Of a DNA stretch of 64,000 nucleotides, positions 1 through 8,187 are shown piece by piece (positions within the stretch are counted from its first letter, which is position 1; every line of letters begins with the position of its first letter). The notes below the pieces were generated by a model. That model did no database searches. It was not told where the DNA came from and worked only from the letters and a program-made list of their open reading frames with translations. The position numbers and the translations under genes are program-made. Source of the stretch: Myxococcales bacterium 68-20 (GTDB lineage: Bacteria > Myxococcota_A > Polyangia > Polyangiales > Polyangiaceae); assembly GCA_001899635.1 (NCBI GenBank), contig MKVQ01000030.1:1-64000 (forward strand), given 5' to 3'.

Positions 1-702
1 TTCGACCGTCTTGGGCGAATCCGTCGGCTCAGCGCGGAGGACGGCCTTGCGTCCGAGCACACCACGACCGCCTGCTTTTCGCTCTTCGCGTGCGCGCTCT
101 TCCTCGAGGTTCAGGGCCTCTCGGAGCTTCGCCACCCACGCCTCCTCCGACAGCTCCTCGAAGCCGTCGGGCCGCTCGATACGGAGCGTGACTTCGTTGG
201 GCATCTTGCCGTTCGACCGAAAGAACCCCCTCGGCCGCTTCACTGTTTTCGTCGTCCCCGACAGGTGCATCCCGAGAGAGCACGCTCCCGGCCAATCGCT
301 AATCCGGTCGACGAGGTGGTCGGCGACTGGGTTGGCCAGCAGGTAGACGAGCTTGGCGAAGCGATCGGCGGGCTCGACCAAGTAGACCGCGTTCGGTTGC
401 TCGGTGGCCCAGAAGTTCTCCCATCGCCTTCGGAGCGCGTTCATCGCCTTGGAGAGCATCTTGTGGAGATGAGCGAGGAACGCGGGAAAGTTTGCGTGGT
501 TGTCGCGGACGAGCAGGTGCTGATGATTGCTCATGGCGATGAAGCCGTGGAGCGTGATCTCGTAGCGCTGCGCTGCCTCGCCGAGGCAATAGAGATAGAT
601 TTGCTCCGTCATCGGGTCCGGACGGAGCAGGAACTGGCGCTGCGTGCAGCGCCGGCTGATCAAGTACGTGCGACCCGCCACGACCTGGCGCGCGAGCGTC
701 AT
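1..702 (-). CDS. REP-associated tyrosine (Y1/HUH) transposase, 3' end beyond window
   Basis: The minus strand stays open from an ATG at 702 to the window edge (234 codons), so the C-terminus is missing. The start reads MTLARQVVAGRTYLISRR, typical of Y1_Tnp single-strand transposases. About residues 55-70 give GFIAMSNHQHLLVRD, which contains the HUH metal-binding His-x-His. The likely nucleophilic Tyr lies in KLVYLLANPV, followed by a SDWPGACS stretch like the usual family EDWPxSS. These enzymes are known to nick and rejoin single-stranded DNA at REP or hairpin ends. The acidic Glu/Arg-rich tail after the core is longer than in compact members. A repeat block starts about 130 bp upstream and could be its substrate, but that is inference. 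Confidence 0.85.
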   Translation of the reverse strand, partial: MTLARQVVAGRTYLISRRCTQRQFLLRPDPMTEQIYLYCLGEAAQRYEITLHGFIAMSNHQHLLVRDNHANFPAFLAHLHKMLSKAMNALRRRWENFWATEQPNAVYLVEPADRFAKLVYLLANPVADHLVDRISDWPGACSLGMHLSGTTKTVKRPRGFFRSNGKMPNEVTLRIERPDGFEELSEEAWVAKLREALNLEEERAREERKAGGRGVLGRKAVLRAEPTDSPKTVE

Positions 703-825
703 CGGAACTCCGGCGAACGGTACACGACCGCGTTGGAAGCACGCGCCAAGCCACGAGCTGGCCCCAACGATCTCAACACCTTGTCTCTCGTGACCCGATG
801 GCCCGGGCCAGATCGTGCCGGTCTC

Positions 826-892
826 GTCCATTCGCCCCCGCCGCCCTTGGCACCGCCCGCAGGACGGGTCTCGCCCCGCCCACGAACTCAGG
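826..892. repeat. Left part of a short direct-repeat block interrupted by the IS66 element
   Basis: The motif CCCCCGCCGCCCTTGGCACC lies at 835-854 and AGGACGGGTCTCGCC at 861-875, ending in CACGAACTCAGG at 881-892. The same words recur just beyond the IS66 element at 3311-3402. Removing the IS and one target duplication rejoins them into one block. No ORF with coding character spans it. Confidence 0.75.
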
Positions 893-921
893 GTAAGACC
901 TCGCCCTGGCACGTCGTGAAC
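893..921. repeat. IS66 left terminal inverted repeat
   Basis: This 29-bp end matches the complement of 3277-3305 at 25 of 29 positions. The 8-bp target duplication AACTCAGG sits just outside at 885-892. Confidence 0.9.
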
Positions 922-938
922 GCCGATGGGCGTGCGTG

Positions 939-2432
939 CTAGGCGGCTGCGCCCGTGAGATCGGACGGGATGACGGGCTCGCCCCCAGCAAGCGCCGCTT
1001 CGGCGGCGCGCCGGAGATACTCAGCGGGCTCGATCCCGACGAGCTTCGCGGACTCGATCAGGGAGTAGAAGACGGCGGCGACCTCGGTTCCGCGCTGCGA
1101 GCGCGAGCCGTAGTGATTCTTGCGCCCGAGCACGACGCCGCGGATCGCGCGCTCGGCGGCGTTGTTGTCGAGTGGGACATTCGGGTGCTCGAGGAAGAGC
1201 GTCGCCCGCGACCAACGCCTCGACATGTAGTCGACCGCCCCGGCCAGCGTACTGCCGGGCGTGCACACCACGTTGAGGCACCACGCCTGAATGCGCGCGA
1301 GCACGCAGCGCGATTCTGTCATGCGAAGTTGATGCCGAACGTCGTTACCCTCAGGACCGGGCGGGGCCCGATCTTCGATGGCGTAGAGTTCTCGGATGAG
1401 CCCGAGGATTTGCTCCGTCTCCTTTGGAAACGCCGATTCGCAATCGACGAACTTCCTCCGGATGTGCGCCCAGCATTGCGCGATGCGCAGGTCCTTCATC
1501 CGCTTCTCGAGCGCGTCGTAGACGCCATACCCGTCGGTGACCGCGATGCCTTTGAAGCCTCCGAGGAGCGACTTGCCCGCGTCGAGCCCGCGCGTGTCGT
1601 GGATCTCGTAGTACGCCCCCTTCGGGCTCGCGACCGTCCACGCATGCCACTTCGCGCTCGAGGCGTTCTTGCCGAGCAGCGGCCACGGCGTCTCATCCAC
1701 GTGGATCACCGGCTCATCGAGGAGCTCGGCACCAAGGCGGTCGTACGCAGGCCAGAGCACCCGCGCGAGGGCTTCGATCTGATCGTAGAGCGTCTGCGAG
1801 CCGACGATCAGACCTTCGCGCTGCATGATGCGGACTTGCCGCTCGAGCGGAAGGTGGTCAGCGTACTTCGAGATGGCGACGGTGATCGCGAACGCGAGGC
1901 TATAGCGCCCGCCGGGAACGAGGCGCGGAGGGAGGGGCGCGGTCTCGATGCACTCGCCGCAGCGGCAGCGGTACTTCTTCCGGACGTGCTTCTTGATCAC
2001 GAACTCGCGCGCGATGACGTCGATCTCTTCGCTCTCCTCGCCCTGACCGGCCATCTCCGCGAGCGCGCCGTTACACAAGACGCAGACGCGGTCTGCCTCG
2101 GGGATGTCGTGAGGCTCTTCGACGACGCGCAGCTGCTTCTGCTCACGCGGTCCGTGTCCCGTCCTTGGCTTGCGCTCCTTCGACGGCGCCGTCGGCTCAC
2201 CTGCGCGGCGTTCGGAGCTCTGTCCGAAGAGCATCCGATTCTTCTTCTCGAGCTGCGCCTGAAGGCCTTCGAGCTCCACTTGAAGCGCGATGCGGTCTTT
2301 GCCTTGAGCTGCAAGCAGCGCCTTCGTGAGCTCCATCACGCGAGCGAGCAGTCGGCGATTCTCCGCTTCGAGGAGGACGACCGCCTGACGGAGGACCTCG
2401 GGATCTTTCTCGCGCTCGAGGTCGATGCCCAC
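939..2432 (-). CDS. tnpC: IS66 transposase TnpC (DDE)
   Basis: The open frame extends upstream to 2651. Family-like sequence starts at the GTG at 2432 (VGIDLEREKDPEVLRQAVVL), which gives 497 residues, a usual length for this family. An N-terminal leucine-rich coiled-coil stretch spans about residues 14-70. A zinc-ribbon-like part has CVLC at 117-120 and CRCGEC at 156-161. The DDE catalytic residues are visible as HVDET (Asp246), VTDGYG (Asp300) and NNAAER (Glu427). All three are present, so the enzyme is predicted to be functional. It is the strand-transfer transposase of the surrounding IS. The gap to tnpB is 77 bp. Confidence 0.95.
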   Translation of the reverse strand: MGIDLEREKDPEVLRQAVVLLEAENRRLLARVMELTKALLAAQGKDRIALQVELEGLQAQLEKKNRMLFGQSSERRAGEPTAPSKERKPRTGHGPREQKQLRVVEEPHDIPEADRVCVLCNGALAEMAGQGEESEEIDVIAREFVIKKHVRKKYRCRCGECIETAPLPPRLVPGGRYSLAFAITVAISKYADHLPLERQVRIMQREGLIVGSQTLYDQIEALARVLWPAYDRLGAELLDEPVIHVDETPWPLLGKNASSAKWHAWTVASPKGAYYEIHDTRGLDAGKSLLGGFKGIAVTDGYGVYDALEKRMKDLRIAQCWAHIRRKFVDCESAFPKETEQILGLIRELYAIEDRAPPGPEGNDVRHQLRMTESRCVLARIQAWCLNVVCTPGSTLAGAVDYMSRRWSRATLFLEHPNVPLDNNAAERAIRGVVLGRKNHYGSRSQRGTEVAAVFYSLIESAKLVGIEPAEYLRRAAEAALAGGEPVIPSDLTGAAA

Positions 2433-2509
2433 GACGACGATATGCTCGACGCGGACCGCCGCCGCAAGGCACCGCGACGACGGAGATCCGATCGAGACGC
2501 GCGTCGCAG

Positions 2510-2887
2510 TCAGGTGAACGTGACGCGTCGCTCGTCCGGCGTCCACGCTGGCGGGCTCAGCGCCACCCGACCGACGAACTCGCTCCCCTCGAGGAAGAGC
2601 GCAAGCTCGCTCGTCGTCCACTCGAGAACGGCGCCGCGCTTCTTCTCCCACGGCGCAGCGAAACGCCCTTTCGAGAGCCGCTTCGCGAGAACGCAGAGTC
2701 CGGTACCGTCCCAGAAGAGCACCTTCGCCCTTCGCCGATCGCGGCCCACGAACACATAGACCGCGCCCTCCAAGACATCGCGACCGAGGTGCTCACGGAC
2801 GATCGCTGCGAGCGTGTCGAAGCTCTTTCGCATGTCGACGACCTCGCCGTACGCGAACACCGGCACGCGTCGACCGAGACCGATCAC
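2510..2887 (-). CDS. tnpB: IS66 accessory protein TnpB (Orf2)
   Basis: This is a 125-residue protein with the classic Orf2 signature: VDMRKSFDTLAAIV, then VYVFVGRDRRRAKVLFWDGTG and a basic C-terminal half. The GTG start at 2887 overlaps the tnpA stop by four bases, so the two are translationally coupled, as in other IS66 elements. The frame is open upstream to 3148, but that part is a shadow of tnpA. TnpB is known to be needed for IS66 transposition, with an unsettled biochemical role. Confidence 0.93.
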   Translation of the reverse strand: MIGLGRRVPVFAYGEVVDMRKSFDTLAAIVREHLGRDVLEGAVYVFVGRDRRRAKVLFWDGTGLCVLAKRLSKGRFAAPWEKKRGAVLEWTTSELALFLEGSEFVGRVALSPPAWTPDERRVTFT

Positions 2888-3246
2888 CCGAGCCTCGCAA
2901 GAACGACGCAGAGCGCGTCGACGTCGAGCCCTTCGACGCGGAGTCCGTGCGGCGTCGTGACAACGATTCTCGACGCAGCCTCCGGAGTTCGACTGGGCGC
3001 AATCACGCGGACGGGCACCATGGCGGTGCAGCTGCCGGGCTTTGTCCGCAACCACCGATGAACGCTCGTCACGGAGATACCGAGCTCGCTCGCGATGACT
3101 GTCGCCGTTGCTCCTTCCCTGGACCGCGCCGCAGCGTAGCTCGCGCACCGCGCGCGGAGGTGTTCGCTCAGCTTTCGCCCGCGCGCACAGCCGTGTCGGC
3201 CGACCTCACGTCGCAGCTTCTCGCCCTCGTCGTCTCGCATTCCCAT
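2884..3246 (-). CDS. tnpA: IS66 accessory protein TnpA (Orf1, helix-turn-helix)
   Basis: This 120-residue protein begins at an ATG only about 30 bp inside the right inverted repeat. Residues about 40-70 contain GATATVIASELGISVTSVHR, a helix-turn-helix typical of IS66 Orf1. The tail, VRVIAPSRTPEAASRIVV followed by a Leu/Val-rich end, is also typical. It is the first gene of the tnpABC unit and overlaps tnpB. Confidence 0.93.
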   Translation of the reverse strand: MGMRDDEGEKLRREVGRHGCARGRKLSEHLRARCASYAAARSREGATATVIASELGISVTSVHRWLRTKPGSCTAMVPVRVIAPSRTPEAASRIVVTTPHGLRVEGLDVDALCVVLARLG

Positions 3247-3276
3247 GCGCGCGAGCCGACCAACGTCGCGGCTTCA

Positions 3277-3305
3277 GGTCACGACGTGGCAGGGCGAGGA
3301 CGTAC
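3277..3305. repeat. IS66 right terminal inverted repeat
   Basis: This is the partner of the left end at 893-921. The second copy of the target duplication AACTCAGG follows at 3306-3313. Confidence 0.9.
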
Positions 3306-3410
3306 AACTCAGGACGGGTCTCGCCGCGCGCGCCCCCGCCGCCCTTGGCACCGCGTCGACGAGCGAATGGGGCTCGCCCACGAACTCAGGACGGGTCTCG
3401 CCCACCACCA
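3306..3410. repeat. Right part of the interrupted direct-repeat block
   Basis: The word AGGACGGGTCTCGCC occurs at 3311-3325 and 3388-3402, and CCCCCGCCGCCCTTGGCACC at 3333-3352. The phrase CGCCCACGAACTCAGG at 3375-3390 also appears left of the IS. The block is noncoding. The remaining stretch to 3505 shows no recognisable element. Confidence 0.75.
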
Positions 3411-3505
3411 CAGCTGCAGATCCCCGCACATTTCGGCGACGCCACCGAGCGAAGCGATCACCCCGACGCAGCCGGCCAGCCCTAGCTGGCGCGCGAGCCT
3501 GACGC

Positions 3506-4654
3506 TCAGGGAAGGGACATTCCGAGCACGAAGAACACGAACGCGCCGACGACGAAGTGCGAAAGCACGGGGCCGATCAGATGGCGCCGGCGCGAGAAGA
3601 GCCATCCCCAGAAGATGCCGGGAACAAAGGTGAACGCCGCGAACACGAACGACATGTGCAGGTGGTTCACCGAGAACATGAGCGCGCAGACGAGGAGCGT
3701 CACCAGGCGCTTCCTCGGCCCCACGAGGAACTCCTCGAGGCTCGCCTGCAACGCGGAGCGCACGATGAGCTCCTGCACGGCGGAGGAGACGAGATAGATG
3801 GCGAGGAGCTTGACCACGGCGGGCTCGACGAGGTGCTCTCGCCAATCGGTCCGCTCGAACAGCGGAAGGTCACGCCACGGCGCGTGGACCTTCATCGCGA
3901 TCCACTTGAGCCCTACGATGACCGCGCAGAACGGCCCCGTGAGCACGACCGACTCGAGGAGCGACGAGGCCAGGTTGCGGAGCCCGAGGCCGAACGCGGA
4001 CATCGGATAGCCCGCGCTCCGGATGAAGCGCCAGGCCCCCAGGCCGAACGCGGCGATGATCGGCAGGCTCACGTACGTCGTGCTGGTCGAACCGAGATCG
4101 AGGCCCGGCAGCGCGGCGAGCAGCAGGGCGTAGCCGCATAGCAGGGTGATGATCTTCACGATGAGCATGCCCATCGACGCGCGACGCTGGGCATGCTCGA
4201 GCTCCTCCTCGCTCGACACGCGGAGGCGCGACGCCATCTGCGTCCCCAGCCGCTTCACCACGAGCGCGCTGCTGGCGATGGCATCGAACGGAAGGACGAG
4301 GACGTTCGAGGGCTCCATCGCCCGGACCGTCGCCGATCGCGCTTGCCGATCGAAGAACGCGATCTCGCCGACGGGCTCGCCTGCAGACACCTCGTGGATG
4401 CGGTGCTCCGCGATCGCGCCGCGCACACGCTTGACGATCTCGAGCCGCCCCGAGAGGAGGATGCACAGATCGGCGGGCATCTCCCCCTCCGAGAAGAGCA
4501 CCTGTCCCGGAAGGAGGGTGCGTGTGGACGCGGCATTTTCGAGCGCCCCACGCACGGGTGGCGAGAGGCCTTCGAAGAGAGAGATATCCGGCAACTGCAT
4601 CGCGATCGAGGCGAAGAGCCTACCAGCAACGAGGCCGTCAGGGTCCCTCGACAC
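3506..4654 (-). CDS. Cyclic-nucleotide-binding domain fused to a CPBP-type intramembrane protease
   Basis: The N-terminal residues about 22-140 form a cNMP/CRP-type beta-roll: LPGQVLFSEGEMPADLCILL, then GEPVGEIAFFDRQARSATV, the phosphate-binding-cassette region. From about residue 160 the protein is membrane-embedded with some six to eight helices. The CPBP/CAAX-like signature is visible: VQELIVRSALQASLEEF stands in for the usual EExxxR motif, then FSVNHLHMSF with the metal-type His, and HFVVGAF near the C-terminus. The first motif has Gln-Glu rather than Glu-Glu, so proteolytic activity is uncertain. The annotated start is a GTG. The ATG at 4600 (MQLPDISLFEGL) is an equally good start. A cyclic nucleotide or similar ligand gating the membrane domain is inference. 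Confidence 0.8.
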   Translation of the reverse strand: MSRDPDGLVAGRLFASIAMQLPDISLFEGLSPPVRGALENAASTRTLLPGQVLFSEGEMPADLCILLSGRLEIVKRVRGAIAEHRIHEVSAGEPVGEIAFFDRQARSATVRAMEPSNVLVLPFDAIASSALVVKRLGTQMASRLRVSSEEELEHAQRRASMGMLIVKIITLLCGYALLLAALPGLDLGSTSTTYVSLPIIAAFGLGAWRFIRSAGYPMSAFGLGLRNLASSLLESVVLTGPFCAVIVGLKWIAMKVHAPWRDLPLFERTDWREHLVEPAVVKLLAIYLVSSAVQELIVRSALQASLEEFLVGPRKRLVTLLVCALMFSVNHLHMSFVFAAFTFVPGIFWGWLFSRRRHLIGPVLSHFVVGAFVFFVLGMSLP

Positions 4655-4911
4655 CGGACGAACGCAGCACCACCTTCGAGCTCGGCAGTATCTGGAGGTC
4701 GCGGCCGATGCTCACGTCACTCCCTCCACGCGTTCCATGCGTTGCATGCGATCTGCGACTCAACGCGGAGTGCGGGGCCTCTCCCGTGTCGGGAGCAACG
4801 CTCGTGCGGGGCTCGGCATGGCCGAACGCTCACTCGCTCAGTGCTCCTCCCTCCGCAGGTGGATCTACCATCGTGAGTCCGCTCGACGCGTCGTGAAACT
4901 CTGAGTGGCTG

Positions 4912-5290
4912 CTATCGAGAATACTCGATAAAAGGCGCACCCTCGCTCCGTGCGCCCATGGATCGTCGGACAGCAAGCTCGAGACACGAGGTAAATCTTC
5001 CTCGCTCGGACGCGACCGTCGTGTGGCCTCCGACCAGGAGGCTGACAACGGCGATTCCAAGCGCGACGACCCGTGACCGGACGAGCAAGCAGTAGGTCAG
5101 TGTTCGTGGCTCGAGCCGCTTCACCCACTCGGCGATGCGCCTTCGGAACGGAGCGTCGCCCCCGGTCTGCTCCTCGCAATCCACGAGGAAATGCAGGCCG
5201 TCTTGGCAGCCGAACACGTCGTCGCCCCCCCCTCTCGAGGAAGTCGACGTAGCTCGCGTCCGAGTGGCCTCTGTACTTGAAGACCATCAC
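4912..5290 (-). pseudogene. Small STAS/SpoIIAA-like protein interrupted by a frameshift in a poly-G run
   Basis: Two partial frames join into one sensible product. From 5290 the sequence reads MMVFKYRGHSDASYVDFLER and is lost at a run of eight G (complement of 5225-5232). In the next frame it resumes DDVFGCQDGLHFLVDCEEQ and ends with LLVRSRVVALGIAVVSLLVGG and ...APFIEYSR. Removing one G restores a single frame of about 125 residues. Its pattern resembles small myxobacterial proteins with an STAS/SpoIIAA-like fold; that assignment is from general resemblance only. The homopolymer makes a sequencing error, a pseudogene or slippage all possible. Confidence 0.5.
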
Positions 5291-5542
5291 CGTCGGAGCG
5301 GCGAGCCATATTCGTAGCTACCGCGCGCGGCGAAGTGCTCGAAGACCCTATACGTCAAAGTCGTCGGAAGCGTCCCCATCGGGACAAGTGTCCATCCTTC
5401 CTCCGGTCGCGTCAACGATGGCCGAGACGCGCACGACTCGAGTGCGCGCACATCTCGCACAAGAATGAGCGCATTTCCTCGAAGCAGCGATGGCGCAGGC
5501 TAGATTGCGAACTAGGTTCCGCAGAGACCGCGAGGGTTGCTC

Positions 5543-6589
5543 ATGTCCAAACCGTGTCGGTTCGTTCTCTCGCTCGTCGGAGTCGTCTCGCTCGTTACGC
5601 TCGCCGTCCCGACGACGGCGGAGGCGCACCCCCATACTCACGATCATGATCGCAGTCGCGATCGTGACCGCGTCGAGGTCGACCGATTCGACTTCCCCGT
5701 CACGCTCTCGGACGGGCATCGCTATGCGGTCGCCGGTTGGCTCTATCACGTCGGACCGATCCAACGACATCGCGTCCTCCAAGTTGCCGTGCATGGCATC
5801 ACCTACGACCACAAATACTGGGATATCGGCACGCTCAACGGCACGGACTACTCGTATGCGAGATGGATGGCGCGCGAGGGACACGCAGTCCTCGCGATCG
5901 ATCAGATCGGCTCCGGAGCAAGCGGCCGGCCTGACGGAGACTTCCTCTCGCTCGACGAGACGGCGTCGGCGCTCCATCAGGTACTCGTCAATCTACGCGG
6001 AAAGCACAACCCGATTGGGCGCGGATTCCAGAGCATCGCGCTGGTCGGGCATTCGAATGGCTCGCTCACGTCGATCTACGAGGCGGGCACGTATCACGAT
6101 GCCGATGCAGTCGTCAGCACGGCCTGGCAACACGCTCCCCACCCGCTGCCGTTCGATCCGGCGGCGGTCCTCTCCCAGCTGACGACGCCGTATCTCCCTG
6201 CGCGCTCGTTCCCCGAGCCGTTCCTTGCAGCGACCTTCTATCACCTGCCGTCGATCGATCCCGCCATGGTCCATCACGACTTCGTGAACCTGCAGGCGGA
6301 TCAGTCGCGCGGGCAGTTCCTCGACGCGCTCGGCACCGGGCTGAACCCGAGCCTGAGTCGCAGCTCGCAGATCACCGAGCCGGTGCTCGTCCAGTTCGGA
6401 GAGTTCGACGGGTTCGCGCCCGCGGCGTTCGGCGGACCGGAGCCCAGCTACTATCCGAACGCACGGCTCACCATTCAGAACATCTCCGCGATCGGTCACA
6501 ACGTGAACGCGCACCTGAACCGCCTCCAGAGCTGGCGCGCGATTGACCGCTGGCTCGAGCAGAACCTCGGGCGCTGCCGCGACGACTGA
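5543..6589 (+). CDS. Secreted alpha/beta-hydrolase
   Basis: The ATG at 5543 follows a purine-rich CGAGGG. The first 28 residues (MSKPCRFVLSLVGVVSLVTL...) are a clear signal peptide ending near AEA, followed by a His/Asp/Arg-rich linker. The body is an alpha/beta-hydrolase: the nucleophile elbow is GHSNG, the acid is probably Asp in GEFDGFAP, and the catalytic His is in IGHNVNAHL. The total is 348 residues, suited to an exported esterase or lipase-like enzyme; the substrate cannot be read from the sequence. About 310 bp of its 3' end is repeated in decayed form at 8188-8498. The gene faces the SMI1/KNR4 gene tail to tail. Confidence 0.85.
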   Translation: MSKPCRFVLSLVGVVSLVTLAVPTTAEAHPHTHDHDRSRDRDRVEVDRFDFPVTLSDGHRYAVAGWLYHVGPIQRHRVLQVAVHGITYDHKYWDIGTLNGTDYSYARWMAREGHAVLAIDQIGSGASGRPDGDFLSLDETASALHQVLVNLRGKHNPIGRGFQSIALVGHSNGSLTSIYEAGTYHDADAVVSTAWQHAPHPLPFDPAAVLSQLTTPYLPARSFPEPFLAATFYHLPSIDPAMVHHDFVNLQADQSRGQFLDALGTGLNPSLSRSSQITEPVLVQFGEFDGFAPAAFGGPEPSYYPNARLTIQNISAIGHNVNAHLNRLQSWRAIDRWLEQNLGRCRDD

Positions 6590-6891
6590 TCGTGCCCGCG
6601 AACGCTCGGACGCCTTCAAACCAGCACGCTACGTCGTACCGCGGCACAGTCCTACCCTCCATATGGTTGCCTCCCCTGGCACTCCCTTCGACTGCGCGTT
6701 CGAGCGCGCGGGAGTGTTCCGAGCTTCTGCTCGGCCAGGGGAGGTTTCCGGAATAGCCACCTCCGGAGTTCGCTACGGAAACGAGCACACACAGCCACGT
6801 CGGTGAGCCAATCGCAGCCCGGCGAAGCTGAATGTCGGAGCACCGAGGTCGGGACACGACCACCATCCACGCGCCGTAGCCGACGATCACC
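6590..6891. other. Convergent intergenic region, 302 bp
   Basis: No frame here has coding character. The notable content is the folded inverted-repeat element at 6665-6749. It lies between the ends of two convergent genes. Confidence 0.6.
6665..6749. terminator. Branched inverted repeat; candidate bidirectional terminator or structured RNA
   Basis: CCTCCCCTGGC (6670-6680) pairs perfectly with GCCAGGGGAGG (6734-6744). Directly inside, ACTCCC (6681-6686) pairs with GGGAGT (6710-6715), closing a smaller GCGCG/CGCGC hairpin. CGAG (6720-6723) pairs with CTCG (6730-6733), forming a third arm. The result is a compact three-way junction of about 85 nt. Its position between convergent stop codons suits transcription termination, though there is no U-run. 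Confidence 0.5.
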
Positions 6892-7992
6892 TCACCGCGT
6901 CAGAAGCGTTCGCCACGACGGAGGCAGCTCCGTCGCGAGGTGCATCTTCGCGTCGGGCGAGAGTCGTGCGGCGATCTCCTGGAACTGAGGAATCGCGCTC
7001 GCTCCGGCGCTGTACTTCGCGGGGCTCGTGGGGAGATCGAGCTTCGGCCCGCTGCGCCCCAGCGCGGCGCGGGCGACGAGCAGATGAATCCCGTGGACCG
7101 GACGGAATCGAAGATCACGCGTGAGCGGGTCGGGACCGGCGGCGTAGCCCGATGCCGCAAGCTCGAACGCCCGCGCGAAGTCGCCGGCCATCAAGAATGC
7201 GAGCGCGGCGGGTCGCTCTTTCGGGCCACCGAGAGCCATGAAGGCTTCGGCCACGCCGGCGTACGCGGTCGGTGCGAGCCCGCGCTCCGCGAACAGCTCG
7301 TGTGCGACGTCGGAGATCTGCGTCTCGAGGTTCGTGCGCGCGCTACCGGTCTTGCTCGCGAGGAGCTTCTTCGCGCCGCCGGCGAGGATCGTTGCCCGGA
7401 CGTCGCCGCCGCCGCGCAGCTCCTTTCGCTCGTTCCGCAGGAAGCTCTGTACGAGCGCGAGAAAGGCGGCCGGCTTGGCCGGCGTCACTCCGCCGGAGTC
7501 TTCGCCGGTCGCGTCGATCCAGACCTCTCCTGCATGCGGGCCGCGCAGGACGAGCTGGTAGTACTCGTGTGTTCCCGTCGGGACACCGAGCGGGATCGTA
7601 CCGTCGATCGGAGATGCTCCCTTCGGAAGCTCGACGGCATTGCGCTTGTTCTTCGCGCGAAGCCCCTGCTCTCGTCGCGCCCGCGTGCTGTCGGGATCGG
7701 GCGGAAACCACTTCTCCCGTAGTGGGAACTCCTTCCGCGCGCGTGCGATGTCCGACGCGGTCAGCTTGGCCAGGGAACGGATGGTGATCTCGGCGCCGAA
7801 GCCCGCTCCGCCGTCGCCGATCTCGCGGACGAACGCGCGATGGCCCGGCGGCAGTGCGAAGCCGAGCTTCTTCTCGATCGCCCGCACTGCCACCTCGGTG
7901 AGCGGCGGTCTGGTCTTCCAGCACTCGGGCTCTTCGGGAGCGAGCTCACGCAGGTCGGCGAGGCTCTTCTTGATGGAGTCGATCTCGCGCAT
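6892..7992 (-). CDS. SMI1/KNR4 (SUKH-1) domain protein
   Basis: The protein has 366 residues and no signal peptide. About residues 28-180 carry the SMI1/KNR4 pattern: PLTEVAVRAIEKKLGFALPP, then FVREIGDGGAGFGAEITIRS, and later VLRGPHAGEVWIDATGED with AKPAAFLALVQSFL. The C-terminal half is Ala/Leu-rich helical sequence that I do not recognise. Bacterial SUKH proteins are often immunity proteins of toxin systems, but no toxin gene is adjacent, so that role is only possible. It sits alone between an intact hydrolase gene and a decayed copy of that gene's 3' end. The start is an ATG (MREIDSIKKSLADL). Confidence 0.8.
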   Translation of the reverse strand: MREIDSIKKSLADLRELAPEEPECWKTRPPLTEVAVRAIEKKLGFALPPGHRAFVREIGDGGAGFGAEITIRSLAKLTASDIARARKEFPLREKWFPPDPDSTRARREQGLRAKNKRNAVELPKGASPIDGTIPLGVPTGTHEYYQLVLRGPHAGEVWIDATGEDSGGVTPAKPAAFLALVQSFLRNERKELRGGGDVRATILAGGAKKLLASKTGSARTNLETQISDVAHELFAERGLAPTAYAGVAEAFMALGGPKERPAALAFLMAGDFARAFELAASGYAAGPDPLTRDLRFRPVHGIHLLVARAALGRSGPKLDLPTSPAKYSAGASAIPQFQEIAARLSPDAKMHLATELPPSWRTLLTR

Positions 7993-8187
7993 CCACCGCA
8001 GGGTACTCGATGCGAGCGCTCACGTTCCCGTCTCATGTGAACAGCGTCGACGCCGGGCGAGCGCGAACGAAGGTCCCATAGCTCGAAGCTCGTTTCGCTC
8101 CTTTGACGTTCCTTACGACATCAACGCATTACCCGGCCACACTCGAACGTTCAACGGGGCCTCGAGTCACGGCCCTCTCGGGGCAGA

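Larger units (their letters stand above)
893..3305 (-). mobile_element. Complete IS66-family insertion sequence (2413 bp) with tnpA, tnpB, tnpC
   Basis: The element is bounded by near-perfect inverted ends, GTAAGACCTCGCCCTGGCAC at the left and GTACGTCCTCGCCCTGCCAC on the complement of the right. They match at 25 of 29 positions. The 8 bases outside each end are the same, AACTCAGG, at 885-892 and 3306-3313. IS66-family elements are known for roughly 8-bp target duplications and ends that begin GTAA. The three genes run tnpA-tnpB-tnpC leftward and all look intact, so the copy may still be active. No passenger gene was found. Confidence 0.95.

Noticed and set aside
936-2759. Long plus-strand ORF opposite tnpC
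   Set aside because: It mirrors the real transposase; high GC at third positions keeps the opposite frame open.
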